Part shown: positions 35,940 to 44,241 of the stretch, piece after piece
Position numbering within the stretch: the first letter of the stretch is position 1
Layout of the letters: the number at the start of each line of letters is the position of its first letter
Source: Fimenecus sp963590415
GTDB lineage: Bacteria > Bacillota > Clostridia > Oscillospirales > Acutalibacteraceae
Length of the DNA stretch: 64,000 nucleotides
Direction: 5' to 3'
Assembly: GCA_963590415.1 (NCBI GenBank)
Contig: CAVAPB010000013.1
Coordinates: forward strand, 1-64,000
Translations under genes and position numbers: made by a program
Notes under the pieces: model-generated
Seen by the model: only the letters and a program-made list of their open reading frames with translations
Told to the model about the DNA's origin: nothing
The model's database searches: none

Positions 35940-35969
35940 GCTGTTTGCACATACGATTTCACAAAATAA

Positions 35970-35997
35970 TTGACTTTTTTTTATTAAGTGATAAAAT
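35970..35997 (+). promoter_or_regulatory. sigma-A promoter of the lipase-like gene
   Basis: TTGACT (35970-35975) and TAAAAT (35992-35997) have a 16-bp spacer. Confidence 0.6.
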
Positions 35998-36039
35998 GAA
36001 ACCAAAAGTTAATGCTTTTCGGAAAGGTATGTGAACTGT

Positions 36040-37191
36040 ATGGCAACTTCTATGGATTTTATTAAGCGCTATGGGGATAAATCTTTTGACGAGCTTCCGT
36101 TTACCGATATTGATAATCTGATTTTGTGCGAAATATTTTATATGCCGTTTGAAAAAGTACTTTATAAGGGTTTTGACGAAGAACCTGTACTTTTTTCCGA
36201 GGCTTGCAGAAAGGTGTTTGCATATAACGGATATAAGCATATTTCTCCCGGATTTTTAATGAACAATCACATAAGTCAGAAAATGATGCGTCTTGCCGAC
36301 ACATCGAGATATAAGGATGTCAAGGTGTTCGCTTGCGAGAGCGTTTTCGGAGCCGAGCCTGCGGTTCAGTTTGCCGCAATTACATTTATTCTTCCGGACG
36401 GAACGAATATTATTGTTTTCAGAGGAACTGATGACACTTGGGTCGGCTGGCGAGAGGATCTTGATATTTACACCAAAAGGGGGATTCCGTCTCATAAGCT
36501 TTCCGTTGATTACCTCGAAAGGGTGGCAAATGAATTACCGGACGGAGATTTAATTATCTGCGGTCATTCAAAAGGCGGACATATTGCGCTTCACAGTGCT
36601 CTTTACTGCGAAGAAAGCGTACGAAACAGAATTGCCGGAGTTTACAATAACGACGGGCCGGGCTTTTACAGCTATAATTATATAGATTCAAAGCCGTATA
36701 ATGAGATTATCAAAAAATACCGCCACTTTGTTCCCGAAAGCTCGTTTGTCGGAATGCTTCTCGTTCACGACGACGATTACATACCCGTAAAGAGTACGAG
36801 GCTTTTTGGAATGTTTCAGCATGATCCCGCAACATGGAGAATTAAGGGTACGCAATTTTTGACAAGGGATAACCTTACATTTGTTGCAAGAGTTACGGAT
36901 CTTGTGCTTAAAAAGCTGATTTACAAAATAGACGACGAACACAGTCTGAATTTCGAAACAATTCTTACCGAGGTTATTGCGGGTATGGGTCAGGTAAGCA
37001 TTACCGGATTTTCGAAGAATCTCGCTTCTTCAATTAAGGGCGCGGCAGCAACCTGGAAAACGGTTGACGAGCCGGCAAAGGAGTTATTTCGCGCAACCTT
37101 CGGCGGTTTGTTCAAGATAATCGACGAATGCGTAAAGCTCGTTATTATGGAGGACAGGGCTTCAAAACAGCAGAAAACCGCAAAGCAGTAA
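36040..37191 (+). CDS. Mbeg1/DUF2974-type alpha/beta-hydrolase (lipase-like)
   Basis: This 383-residue protein has the lipase class 3-like fold found in DUF2974/Mbeg1 proteins. I-I-V-F-R-G-T-D-D-T near residue 125 is the oxyanion strand, and I-C-G-H-S-K-G-G holds the nucleophile Ser177. A likely acid is in the L-V-H-D-D-D-Y region near 245. There is no signal peptide, so it acts inside the cell, perhaps as an esterase or acylglycerol lipase; the substrate is unknown. ATG 36040 is preferred because the AAAGG at 36023-36027 is about 12 nt upstream; GTG 36031 is an alternative three codons earlier. Confidence 0.75.
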   Translation: MATSMDFIKRYGDKSFDELPFTDIDNLILCEIFYMPFEKVLYKGFDEEPVLFSEACRKVFAYNGYKHISPGFLMNNHISQKMMRLADTSRYKDVKVFACESVFGAEPAVQFAAITFILPDGTNIIVFRGTDDTWVGWREDLDIYTKRGIPSHKLSVDYLERVANELPDGDLIICGHSKGGHIALHSALYCEESVRNRIAGVYNNDGPGFYSYNYIDSKPYNEIIKKYRHFVPESSFVGMLLVHDDDYIPVKSTRLFGMFQHDPATWRIKGTQFLTRDNLTFVARVTDLVLKKLIYKIDDEHSLNFETILTEVIAGMGQVSITGFSKNLASSIKGAAATWKTVDEPAKELFRATFGGLFKIIDECVKLVIMEDRASKQQKTAKQ

Positions 37192-37220
37192 AATTTTTAA
37201 CGAATTTTTTGTTTTAAGTG

Positions 37221-37249
37221 TTGACAAATTGTGATTAAAAATCCATAAT
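37221..37249 (+). promoter_or_regulatory. sigma-A promoter of the mgtE leader
   Basis: TTGACA (37221-37226) and CATAAT (37244-37249) have a 17-bp spacer, just ahead of the M-box aptamer. Confidence 0.7.
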
Positions 37250-37265
37250 ATATACGCAGAACAAA

Positions 37266-37430
37266 ATCGGTAGGTAAGGCTACCAAAGGGATAAGCTATC
37301 CGCAGTTTGCAGATAATATGGATACGGACTGCTGCCGTGAAAAGTGGAGACACTGTAAGCAGGTCAACAGGTTACATCGAATTCAAGGTGTAATTTAACG
37401 CAGTTTCATTGCCCTTTGATGCTAAAGCTT
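37266..37430 (+). promoter_or_regulatory. M-box (ykoK) magnesium riboswitch
   Basis: The aptamer hallmarks are present in order: GGTAGGTAAGGCTACC (about 37269-37284), the GACTGCTGCCGTGAAAA junction (about 37327-37343), and CAGGTCAACAGGTTACATCGA (about 37360-37380). A terminator follows at 37456. This riboswitch folds when Mg2+ is plentiful and then favours termination, so mgtE is read only at low Mg2+. The location upstream of mgtE agrees. Confidence 0.9.
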
Positions 37431-37455
37431 GAACGGACAATAACGCTCTTATTTC

Positions 37456-37488
37456 TCATGCCGAATTTTGCTTCGGCGTGAGATTTTT
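37456..37488 (+). terminator. M-box expression-platform terminator
   Basis: CTCATGCCGAA (37456-37466) and TTCGGCGTGAG (37472-37482) form an 11-bp stem with one wobble pair, followed by TTTTTTT. Confidence 0.85.
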
Positions 37489-37510
37489 TTATTTTTGTGA
37501 GGTGAAAACA

Positions 37511-37600
37511 ATGGACGCAGGAGGCGTGAGAAGTACAGATCCTATTCCGCGAAGTATCGTTAAAATCCACGGCGCCTGTGCGTTCGGGTTTTCGGAATAA
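37511..37600 (+). CDS. possible 29-aa leader peptide between the M-box and mgtE
   Basis: The ATG at 37511 is preceded by GTGAGGTG at good distance, and 29 codons follow before TAA. The product is short and soluble, with the motif T-D-P-I-P-R at residues 9-14, then a basic stretch. The terminator of the M-box lies just upstream, so this ORF is transcribed only when the riboswitch allows read-through, and mgtE begins 51 bp after its stop codon. Enterobacterial mgtA has a Pro-rich leader peptide (MgtL, with D-P-T-P-L-P) that senses Mg2+ through ribosome instability at Asp/Pro codons. The likeness of D-P-I-P is suggestive, not proof. No family is assigned. Confidence 0.5.
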   Translation: MDAGGVRSTDPIPRSIVKIHGACAFGFSE

Positions 37601-37651
37601 AAGATATGTACTCTGTTTCCTATTTATTTTTTTATTTTCGGAGGGAACAAT

Positions 37652-38986
37652 ATGTACGAAAAGATTATCGAATTATTACAGCAGAAAAAATATCACGAAT
37701 TGAAAAGTATGCTTGCCGACATGAATGAGGCGGATATTGCTTCTGTGCTCAGCGAGCTTCCGCAGGAGCTTCTTCCTTTGGTTTACAGGATTTTACCCAA
37801 GGAGCTTGCGGCTGATGTATTCGTCAACATGGAGTCGGATGACCAGGAATTCCTAATAAAGGCGTTCAGCGATACTGAGCTGCGAGAGGTGCTTGACGAG
37901 CTTTATGTCGATGATGCCGTTGATATAATCGAAGAGATGCCCGCAACGGTTGTCAAGCGTATTCTTATGCACACAGACCCGGAGGTTCGTAAAAGCATAA
38001 ATGAGATACTCAAGTATCCGGAGGATTCCGCGGGAAGCCTTATGACTATCGAGTATGTCGATTTGAAAAAATACATGACCGTTGATGACGCGTTTACAAG
38101 AATTCGCCGTACCGGAGTCGATAAAGAGACTATTTATATCTGTTATGTTACGGATGAAAACAGAAAGCTTTTGGGACTTGTAACTGTTAAGGACCTTCTT
38201 TTGTCCGATAAGAGCAAAAAGATGTTTGAGATAATGGAAACTAATGTTATCTCGGTTACAACGCTTGAGGATAAGGAAATTGTTGCAGAAAAATTCCAAA
38301 AATATGACCTCTTGGCTATTCCTGTCGTTGATCAGGAGGAGCGTCTCGTCGGTATCGTTACATTCGACGATGCTATGGATGTCCTTCAGGACGAGAACAC
38401 CGAAGACATCGAAAAAATGGCGGCTATCACGCCCACAGACAAGCCCTACCTTAAAATGGGTATTGTCGAAACATGGAAAAAGCGTGTTCCGTGGCTTCTT
38501 TTGCTGATGGTATCCGCTACATTTACAGGAAAAATAATCACATCGTTTGAGGACGCTTTGAAGGCGCAGATTGTTTTAACATCGTTTATTCCCATGCTTA
38601 TGGATACTGGCGGAAACTGCGGCGGTCAGTCCTCCGTAACCGTAATTCGTGCACTTTCACTCGGCGATTTGCGTTTCAGCGATATTTTCAGAGTTATATG
38701 GAAGGAATTCAGGGTTGCACTGCTTTGCGGCGTTACGCTTGCGGTTGTGAATTTTGCAAAGCTTATGCTTCTTGACAGGGTTGGACTTTTGGTTTCGCTT
38801 ACCGTATGCTTTACAATGTTGCTTACGATAATTTTTGCGAAATTTGTCGGCGCAACACTGCCCATTTTGGCAAAAAAGGTCGGCTTTGACCCTGCAGTTA
38901 TGGCAAGTCCGTTTATTACAACGATAGTTGATGCGATTTCACTCCTTATTTATTTCAAGACTGCGGGATTGATTTTGGGTGTGTAA
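37652..38986 (+). CDS. mgtE: MgtE magnesium transporter
   Basis: This 444-residue protein has the full MgtE order: an N-terminal superhelical MgtE_N domain (about 1-125), two CBS domains (about 130-250), a connecting plug helix and five membrane helices (about 280-444). The pore signature D-T-G-G-N-C-G-G-Q-S-S-V lies near residue 313. The cytosolic domains bind Mg2+ and close the channel when the ion is abundant. CGGAGGG precedes the ATG. The M-box riboswitch 0.2 kb upstream gives transcriptional control of the same signal. Confidence 0.95.
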   Translation: MYEKIIELLQQKKYHELKSMLADMNEADIASVLSELPQELLPLVYRILPKELAADVFVNMESDDQEFLIKAFSDTELREVLDELYVDDAVDIIEEMPATVVKRILMHTDPEVRKSINEILKYPEDSAGSLMTIEYVDLKKYMTVDDAFTRIRRTGVDKETIYICYVTDENRKLLGLVTVKDLLLSDKSKKMFEIMETNVISVTTLEDKEIVAEKFQKYDLLAIPVVDQEERLVGIVTFDDAMDVLQDENTEDIEKMAAITPTDKPYLKMGIVETWKKRVPWLLLLMVSATFTGKIITSFEDALKAQIVLTSFIPMLMDTGGNCGGQSSVTVIRALSLGDLRFSDIFRVIWKEFRVALLCGVTLAVVNFAKLMLLDRVGLLVSLTVCFTMLLTIIFAKFVGATLPILAKKVGFDPAVMASPFITTIVDAISLLIYFKTAGLILGV

Positions 38987-39025
38987 TTTTACCGTGAAAT
39001 ATTTACAATTAGGCATTTGACAGTG

Positions 39026-39054
39026 TTGACTTATATATAATGTTACAGTATAAT
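39026..39054 (+). promoter_or_regulatory. sigma-A promoter of the polysaccharide deacetylase gene
   Basis: TTGACT (39026-39031) and TATAAT (39049-39054) have a 17-bp spacer. Transcription starts near 39061, at the ribosome binding site GGGGTGAG, so the leader is about 12 nt. This supports the TTG start at 39074. Confidence 0.75.
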
Positions 39055-39073
39055 ATCCGTGGGGTGAGTTCCT

Positions 39074-40078
39074 TTGAAAAAAGCAAAGAGAAGAAATAAA
39101 AATAAAATAATTTTAGGGCTTTCCGTTGCAGTTGTTTTGCTGACTGTATTACTGATAATTTCAATATTCTCTTTCGGCAAATCGAAAAAAAGTGACAGCG
39201 GAATAATGAACTCGCTTGCCGAAGCCCAAAACGAAATATTTTCATATAAAGATGAGCTTTCACAAAAAAACAGCGAAATAGAGTCCTACACCAACGTGAT
39301 CAGTGAGCAGAATTCTATTCACGAAAGCGAAAAAGAAGAGCTTAATAAAAAAATATCAGATTTGAACAGTCAGGTTTCATTGAAAAAGAAACAGCAGGCG
39401 GACAATGCGGCAGCTAATGCTTCTACGCCCGAGCCTGCGCCGTCTGACGGCGGAAGTAAAACAATCTATCTTACATTTGATGACGGTCCGTCGCCTAACA
39501 CTCCGAGAATTATTTCCATTCTTAATTCTTACGGAATAAAGGCGACTTTTTTTGTCAAGAATACAGCGTATAACGGTTATATGAAGGATATAGTCGATAA
39601 CGGCAACACCATCGCTTTGCATTCGTACACTCATGATTATAAGCAGATCTATTCTTCCGACGAAGCGTTTTACGAAGATTTGCAGAATATTTCCGATTTG
39701 GTATATTTGCAGACGGGCGTGCGAAGCAATATAATGCGTTTTCCCGGCGGCGGAAGCAATACTGTAAGCAAAAAGTACAGCCAGGGAATAATGTCAAGGC
39801 TGACAAAAGGAGTCCAGGACAGAGGATATGTTTATTATGACTGGAACTGTTCCTCGGGAGATGCTTCAGGCAATAAAATCCCCAAAGATACGATTGTTGA
39901 AAATTGTAAAAAGGTTCCGTCGGCAAGCAATGTAATTGTTTTGCTCCACGACACCGGAGCAAAGGGTACAACCGTTGACGCCTTGCCTGAGGTTATTGAG
40001 TATTATCTCAGCTGCGGTTATACCTTTAAGGCAATTACTGCCGATACACCGCCCGTACATCATAAGGTAAACAACTGA
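39074..40078 (+). CDS. membrane-anchored polysaccharide deacetylase (NodB domain)
   Basis: This 334-residue protein has a basic N-terminus, one membrane helix (about 13-36), a coiled-coil stalk (about 45-105) and an S/P-rich linker. A CE4 NodB domain follows (about 125-325). The catalytic motifs are L-T-F-D-D-G-P-S (near 136), the metal-binding H-S-Y-T-H-D (near 182), R-F-P-G-G-G (near 222) and L-L-H-D-T-G (near 297). It sits outside the membrane and probably deacetylates N-acetylglucosamine or N-acetylmuramic acid in peptidoglycan, a common route to lysozyme resistance. The start is TTG, justified by the close promoter. Confidence 0.88.
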   Translation: MKKAKRRNKNKIILGLSVAVVLLTVLLIISIFSFGKSKKSDSGIMNSLAEAQNEIFSYKDELSQKNSEIESYTNVISEQNSIHESEKEELNKKISDLNSQVSLKKKQQADNAAANASTPEPAPSDGGSKTIYLTFDDGPSPNTPRIISILNSYGIKATFFVKNTAYNGYMKDIVDNGNTIALHSYTHDYKQIYSSDEAFYEDLQNISDLVYLQTGVRSNIMRFPGGGSNTVSKKYSQGIMSRLTKGVQDRGYVYYDWNCSSGDASGNKIPKDTIVENCKKVPSASNVIVLLHDTGAKGTTVDALPEVIEYYLSCGYTFKAITADTPPVHHKVNN

Positions 40079-40208
40079 TTTTGTACATGTTATATATTTC
40101 TTTTGCCTCTCGGTTGTCATTTTGCACAAACATTAACTTCCTAAAACTCTTTGCATTGGAATTACTTCCGAATTATTTCAAAAACCACCATATATCGTGC
40201 TAAAGTTG

Positions 40209-40236
40209 TTGACGAGGACAAGTTTTGTGCTATAAT
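40209..40236 (+). promoter_or_regulatory. sigma-A promoter of the HPr gene
   Basis: TTGACG (40209-40214) and TATAAT (40231-40236) have a 16-bp spacer. Confidence 0.7.
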
Positions 40237-40291
40237 ATGATAACGAAAAAAGAAATTAACTTAGTTTAATATGATATGGGGAGAATTTATT

Positions 40292-40558
40292 ATGTATTCA
40301 AAAGATGTACTCGTTCAAAATCAGGTAGGTCTTCATGCAAGACCCGCAACATTCTTCATTCAGAAGGCAAATGAGTTCAAGTCATCAATTTGGGTCGAAA
40401 AAGAAGAGAGAAGAGTTAACGCAAAGAGCCTTCTCGGCGTCCTTTCACTCGGAATTATGGGCGGAACGGAAATCCGTATTATTGCAGGCGGCCCCGATGA
40501 GGAACAGGCTGTTGATGAGCTTGTTAAGCTTGTTGAATCAGGCTTCGCAGAAGAATAA
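40292..40558 (+). CDS. ptsH: HPr-family phosphocarrier protein
   Basis: This 88-residue protein has the length and motifs of HPr: the active-site His15 in G-L-H-A-R-P-A and the regulatory Ser46 in A-K-S-L-L-G-V. His15 accepts phosphate from enzyme I for PTS sugar uptake; Ser46 is the target of HPr kinase, which with CcpA controls carbon catabolite repression in Firmicutes. The presence of His15 argues against Crh. It stands alone, without ptsI; such solitary HPr genes occur in Clostridia with few PTS systems, where the regulatory role may dominate. GGGGAG precedes the ATG. Confidence 0.9.
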   Translation: MYSKDVLVQNQVGLHARPATFFIQKANEFKSSIWVEKEERRVNAKSLLGVLSLGIMGGTEIRIIAGGPDEEQAVDELVKLVESGFAEE

Positions 40559-40578
40559 TTTTTATATTCACACGATTT

Positions 40579-40612
40579 AGGGCGCATCGGTTTTTATCGG
40601 TGTGCCCTTTAA
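40579..40612 (+). terminator. terminator of the HPr gene
   Basis: AGGGCGCATCGG and TCGGTGTGCCCT pair with two wobbles and a TTTAATTT tail. Confidence 0.55.
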
Positions 40613-40625
40613 TTTAGGAGAGCAT

Positions 40626-42461
40626 ATGAACGCTAAACTGCCCGAATTGCGAAAAAAAGCAATGAGTCTGCCGCTTTTGCCCGGAGTATATATAATGAAA
40701 AACAGTAAGGACGAAATTATATATATCGGTAAGGCAAAAAAACTGAAAAACAGGGTCAGTCAATACTTCGGCTCGCAGAACAGGCATACCGTTAAGGTGC
40801 TTAAAATGGTTGAGAATGTAGATCATTTTGATTATATCGTAACCGACAGTGAGTTTGAGGCGTTGGTACTTGAATGCAGTCTTATCAAGCGGCATATGCC
40901 TAAGTATAACATTCTCTTAAAGGACGATAAAGGTTACAGCTATATTGAGATAACGGGCGGCAAATATAAAAAAATATCTGCCGTATTGCAAAAAAGCGAC
41001 GATACGAATGCGGAATATATCGGTCCGTATACGAGCTCATATGCGGTCAAACAGAGTGTTGACACGGCAAACAAGATATTCAAGCTTTATCAGTGCAACA
41101 AATCTTTCCCAAGGGATTTCAGAAAATCCCGTCCGTGCCTTAACTACTACATTTCGCAATGTTGCGGAGTTTGCACCGGTAAGGTATCCGAAAAGGAATA
41201 CAATGAAAATTTCAATCAGGCATTACGCTTCTTAAAGGGCGATACGCAGTCAGTCGTAAAGGAGTTAAATGAAAAAATGCTTGAGGCTTCTGAAAATCTT
41301 GACTTTGAAAATGCCGCAAAATACAGGGACAGAATAGCGGCGATAAACAAAATGAAAGACCGCCAAAAGGTTGTATATAATAACATTGAGGAGCAGGATG
41401 TCTTTGCCTGTGCCGAAAACGACGGTACAACCTGCCTTGCGGTTTTAAGGTTCTCCGACAGTAAGCTGTATGACAGCGAGCATTTCTTCTTTGATACCTC
41501 TGATGACTCTCCCGAGGCTCAGCGTGCGGAGCTTATCACATCGTTTTACAGTATGCGTAGTAATATCCCGAGGCGGGTTACGGTCGAGGGCGAGGTTGAG
41601 GATAAAGAACTTCTTGAAAGATGGCTCTCCGACAAAAAAGGCAAAAAGGTTACGGTTTTTGTGCCTGCAAGAGGTACGCAGGTCGAGGTCGTAAAAATGT
41701 GCAAGGAAAACGCCACGGAAAAGCTTGCGTTGTATAAGGGCAAAAGCGGCAAGACTGTTGCGGTGCTCGAAGAGCTGCAAAATCTTCTCGGGCTCAAAAG
41801 TACGCCCGACTATATCGAGTCCTACGACATTTCACACACCGCAGGCTCGGATTCTGTCGGCGGTATGATAGTTTTTAAGGACGGAAAGCCGTATAAAAAG
41901 GCTTACAGACGGTTTGCGATTAAAGGCTTTGCCAACGATGATTACGGTTCAATGAACGAGGTGCTCACACGCCGTTTCAACGAGTATGTTCTCAATAAGG
42001 ACAAAAACGATGATTACGGCTTCGGAAAGCTGCCCGACTTGATTCTTCTTGACGGCGGCGAGGGACAGGTGAATGCCGTTATGCCCGTGCTTCGGGAATT
42101 CGGGCTCAATATTCCCGTTTTCGGTATGGTAAAGGACGACAAGCACCATACAAGGGCGATTGCCTTTGACGGAGGCGAGATTGAGATAAACTCTAAGCGG
42201 CAGGTATTTACTCTTGTTTCGGATATACAGAACGAGGTACACCGCTTTTCAATCGACTACCATCATAAAAAGCACACAAAAAGCATTATTTCGCTCTCTC
42301 TTACCAAAATTGACGGTATCGGCGAGGCGAAAGCAAGAGCCCTGCTAAAGCATTTCAAGACGGTTTCCGCGATTAAAAAGGCTACCGTTGAGGAGCTTTG
42401 CGAGGTTAAAGGAATAAATAAAGAGCTTGCGGAAAATGTCGTAAAGTTCTATAATAAATAA
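40626..42461 (+). CDS. uvrC: excinuclease ABC subunit C
   Basis: This 611-residue nuclease has the GIY-YIG domain at the N-terminus (G-V-Y-I-M ... Y-I-G-K-A-K, residues about 20-42) for the 3' incision, a Cys-containing segment, and a UVR motif near 205-240. The RNase H-like endonuclease (about 380-540; S-Y-D-I-S-H near 403 and L-I-L-L-D-G-G-E-G-Q near 475) makes the 5' cut. Helix-hairpin-helix motifs close the protein. It cuts lesion-containing DNA with UvrA and UvrB, whose genes are at 58.6-63.4 kb. TAGGAGAG precedes the ATG at 40626. Confidence 0.95.
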   Translation: MNAKLPELRKKAMSLPLLPGVYIMKNSKDEIIYIGKAKKLKNRVSQYFGSQNRHTVKVLKMVENVDHFDYIVTDSEFEALVLECSLIKRHMPKYNILLKDDKGYSYIEITGGKYKKISAVLQKSDDTNAEYIGPYTSSYAVKQSVDTANKIFKLYQCNKSFPRDFRKSRPCLNYYISQCCGVCTGKVSEKEYNENFNQALRFLKGDTQSVVKELNEKMLEASENLDFENAAKYRDRIAAINKMKDRQKVVYNNIEEQDVFACAENDGTTCLAVLRFSDSKLYDSEHFFFDTSDDSPEAQRAELITSFYSMRSNIPRRVTVEGEVEDKELLERWLSDKKGKKVTVFVPARGTQVEVVKMCKENATEKLALYKGKSGKTVAVLEELQNLLGLKSTPDYIESYDISHTAGSDSVGGMIVFKDGKPYKKAYRRFAIKGFANDDYGSMNEVLTRRFNEYVLNKDKNDDYGFGKLPDLILLDGGEGQVNAVMPVLREFGLNIPVFGMVKDDKHHTRAIAFDGGEIEINSKRQVFTLVSDIQNEVHRFSIDYHHKKHTKSIISLSLTKIDGIGEAKARALLKHFKTVSAIKKATVEELCEVKGINKELAENVVKFYNK

Positions 42462-42470
42462 GGTGATAAA

Positions 42471-43118
42471 ATGTACAAAGCAGTAATATTCGATTTGGAC
42501 GGCACATTGTTGAACACTCTTGACGATCTTGCCGACAGCACAAACTTTGCTCTTAAAAAGAACGGATTTCCGACAAGAACCGTTGACGAGGTCAGGCGTT
42601 TTGTCGGAAACGGCAATATAAAGCTTATCCACAGAGCGCTTCCGGATACGGCAAGCGAGGCTCAGTTCCAGAAAACATATTCCGATTTTACCGAGCATTA
42701 CAAGCACAATATGGCCAACAAGACAAAGCCTTATGACGGTATAGACAGCTTGCTCAAAAGCCTTTACGAAAACGGCATTAAGCTTGCAATCGTTACGAAT
42801 AAGATTGATTTTGCGGCACAGGAGCTTTGCAGCGGACTTTTCGGCGACTATGTCAAAACGGTTATCGGAAGCGACGGAGTAAGGCCCAACAAGCCTGCTC
42901 CCGACGGTCTGTATCTTGCGCTTGAAAAGCTCGGTGTAGAAAAAAAGGACGCTGTATTTATCGGTGACAGCGAGGTCGATATTCAGACCGCAAAGAATGC
43001 GGAAATAGACAGCATCGGCGTGCTCTGGGGCTTCCGTGATGAGGAGCAGCTGCGTGAAATCGGCGTCAAAAAGACGGCAAAGAATGCAGACGAACTGCGT
43101 CGAATGATATTATTTTGA
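42471..43118 (+). CDS. HAD family hydrolase, phosphoglycolate phosphatase-like
   Basis: This 215-residue phosphatase has motif I (F-D-L-D-G-T-L-L-N-T, residues 7-16), motif II (A-I-V-T-N-K, near 105), motif III Lys near 142 (R-P-N-K-P-A-P) and motif IV (F-I-G-D-S-E-V-D, near 163-170), with a small helical cap. This is the Gph/PgpP group that removes phosphoglycolate formed during DNA repair of 3' ends. Related enzymes hydrolyse other small phosphates. It begins 9 bp after uvrC with AGGTGAT, so it is likely co-expressed with it; this supports a repair-linked role. Confidence 0.8.
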   Translation: MYKAVIFDLDGTLLNTLDDLADSTNFALKKNGFPTRTVDEVRRFVGNGNIKLIHRALPDTASEAQFQKTYSDFTEHYKHNMANKTKPYDGIDSLLKSLYENGIKLAIVTNKIDFAAQELCSGLFGDYVKTVIGSDGVRPNKPAPDGLYLALEKLGVEKKDAVFIGDSEVDIQTAKNAEIDSIGVLWGFRDEEQLREIGVKKTAKNADELRRMILF

Positions 43119-43188
43119 TAAAAACTATTGACATTTGCGTCGAAAATGTGGAAAATAAAACAGTATATGAAGGTTGGAGTATTCGTAA

Positions 43189-43731
43189 ATGAGAGTTATT
43201 ACAGGTTCGGCAAGAGGCAGAAAACTGAAAACGCTTGAGGGCGACGATGTCGTCAGACCTACAACAGATCGTGTCAAAGAGGCAATTTTCAGCATAATTC
43301 AGTTTGATTTGACCGACGCTTGCGTACTTGATTTGTTCGCAGGTTCGGGTCAGCTCGGTGTAGAAGCCTTGAGCAGGGGAGCTGCAAACGCCGTTTTTGT
43401 TGACAGAGACTCTCAGGCGGTTGAGATAATAAAGGACAACTTAAAAACTACGGGACTTTTTCAAAAGGCGACTGTTCTCAATGCGGACAGCGTAAGCTAT
43501 ATTAAGAACTCAAGGAATAAATTTGACATTGTTTTTCTTGACCCGCCGTACAACAAAGGTTTGATTGACGAAACGCTTGAGAGCGTTGTCGGCTGTTGCA
43601 ATGAAAATGCAACGGTTGTCTGCGAAACCGATTTTAACGAGGTATTGCCCGATTCTGCGGGCGATTTTGAAAAATACAGGGAGTACAAGTACTCAAAAAC
43701 CAAGATTACGACATACAAGCGCAAGAAATGA
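43189..43731 (+). CDS. rsmD: 16S rRNA (guanine(966)-N2)-methyltransferase
   Basis: This 180-residue SAM-dependent methyltransferase shows the RsmD pattern: R-V-I-T-G-S-A-R-G-R-K-L at the N-terminus, P-T-T-D-R-V-K-E-A-I-F near 24-34, the SAM loop D-L-F-A-G-S-G-Q-L-G near 50 and the catalytic D-P-P-Y motif near 123. It methylates G966 of 16S rRNA during 30S assembly. The gene is followed 12 bp later by coaD, a pairing conserved across Firmicutes, which supports both assignments. Confidence 0.93.
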   Translation: MRVITGSARGRKLKTLEGDDVVRPTTDRVKEAIFSIIQFDLTDACVLDLFAGSGQLGVEALSRGAANAVFVDRDSQAVEIIKDNLKTTGLFQKATVLNADSVSYIKNSRNKFDIVFLDPPYNKGLIDETLESVVGCCNENATVVCETDFNEVLPDSAGDFEKYREYKYSKTKITTYKRKK

Positions 43732-43743
43732 GCAGGTGATTTT

Positions 43744-44241
43744 TTGAGAACCGTTATTTGTCCCGGAAGCTTTGATCCGGTTACGCTCGGACATCTTGAT
43801 ATTATTACGAGAAGTTCAAAAATGTTCGACAGAGTCATTGTTCTTGTAATGACCAATTATAAAAAAAAGGACAGTTATTCTTTTTCCTCTGCCGAAAGAG
43901 TTGAACTGATAAAAAGGTGTACTCACGGCCTTGAAAATGTCGAGGTTGACAGCTATGACGGCTTGCTCGCGGAATATGCAAGAAAAATCGGCGCCGTTGC
44001 CATCGTTAAGGGCTTGAGAGCGGTATCGGACTTTGAATACGAATTCCAGCAGGCTTTGATTAACAAGGAATTAAATAACGAAGTTGAAACGGTTTTTATT
44101 ACAACGAGAGCGGAGAATATGTATCTCAGTTCGAGTGTTGTTAAACATATTTGCAGTTTGGGCGGCGATATTTCTAACTTTGTTCCGCCCGAAATAAGTG
44201 ATGTGATTATTGAAAGAATCAGAAAGGAAGATGTGAAATGA
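43744..44241 (+). CDS. coaD: pantetheine-phosphate adenylyltransferase
   Basis: This 165-residue enzyme makes dephospho-CoA from 4'-phosphopantetheine and ATP. The nucleotidyltransferase signature G-S-F-D-P-V-T-L-G-H appears at residues 7-16, K-G-L-R-A-V-S-D-F-E-Y-E near 87-98, and the S-S-S-x-V-K motif near 128-133. The length is standard. The start is TTG at 43744 with CAGGTGAT upstream. The last bases overlap the next ATG in an ATGA arrangement. Confidence 0.94.
   Translation: MRTVICPGSFDPVTLGHLDIITRSSKMFDRVIVLVMTNYKKKDSYSFSSAERVELIKRCTHGLENVEVDSYDGLLAEYARKIGAVAIVKGLRAVSDFEYEFQQALINKELNNEVETVFITTRAENMYLSSSVVKHICSLGGDISNFVPPEISDVIIERIRKEDVK

Noticed and set aside
40292..40558. Crh rather than HPr
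   Set aside because: His15 in the G-L-H-A-R-P motif is intact; Crh lacks it.
42471..43118. Pyrophosphatase PpaX instead of phosphoglycolate phosphatase
   Set aside because: The HAD motifs fit both; linkage to uvrC favours the phosphoglycolate type, but I left the gene symbol empty.
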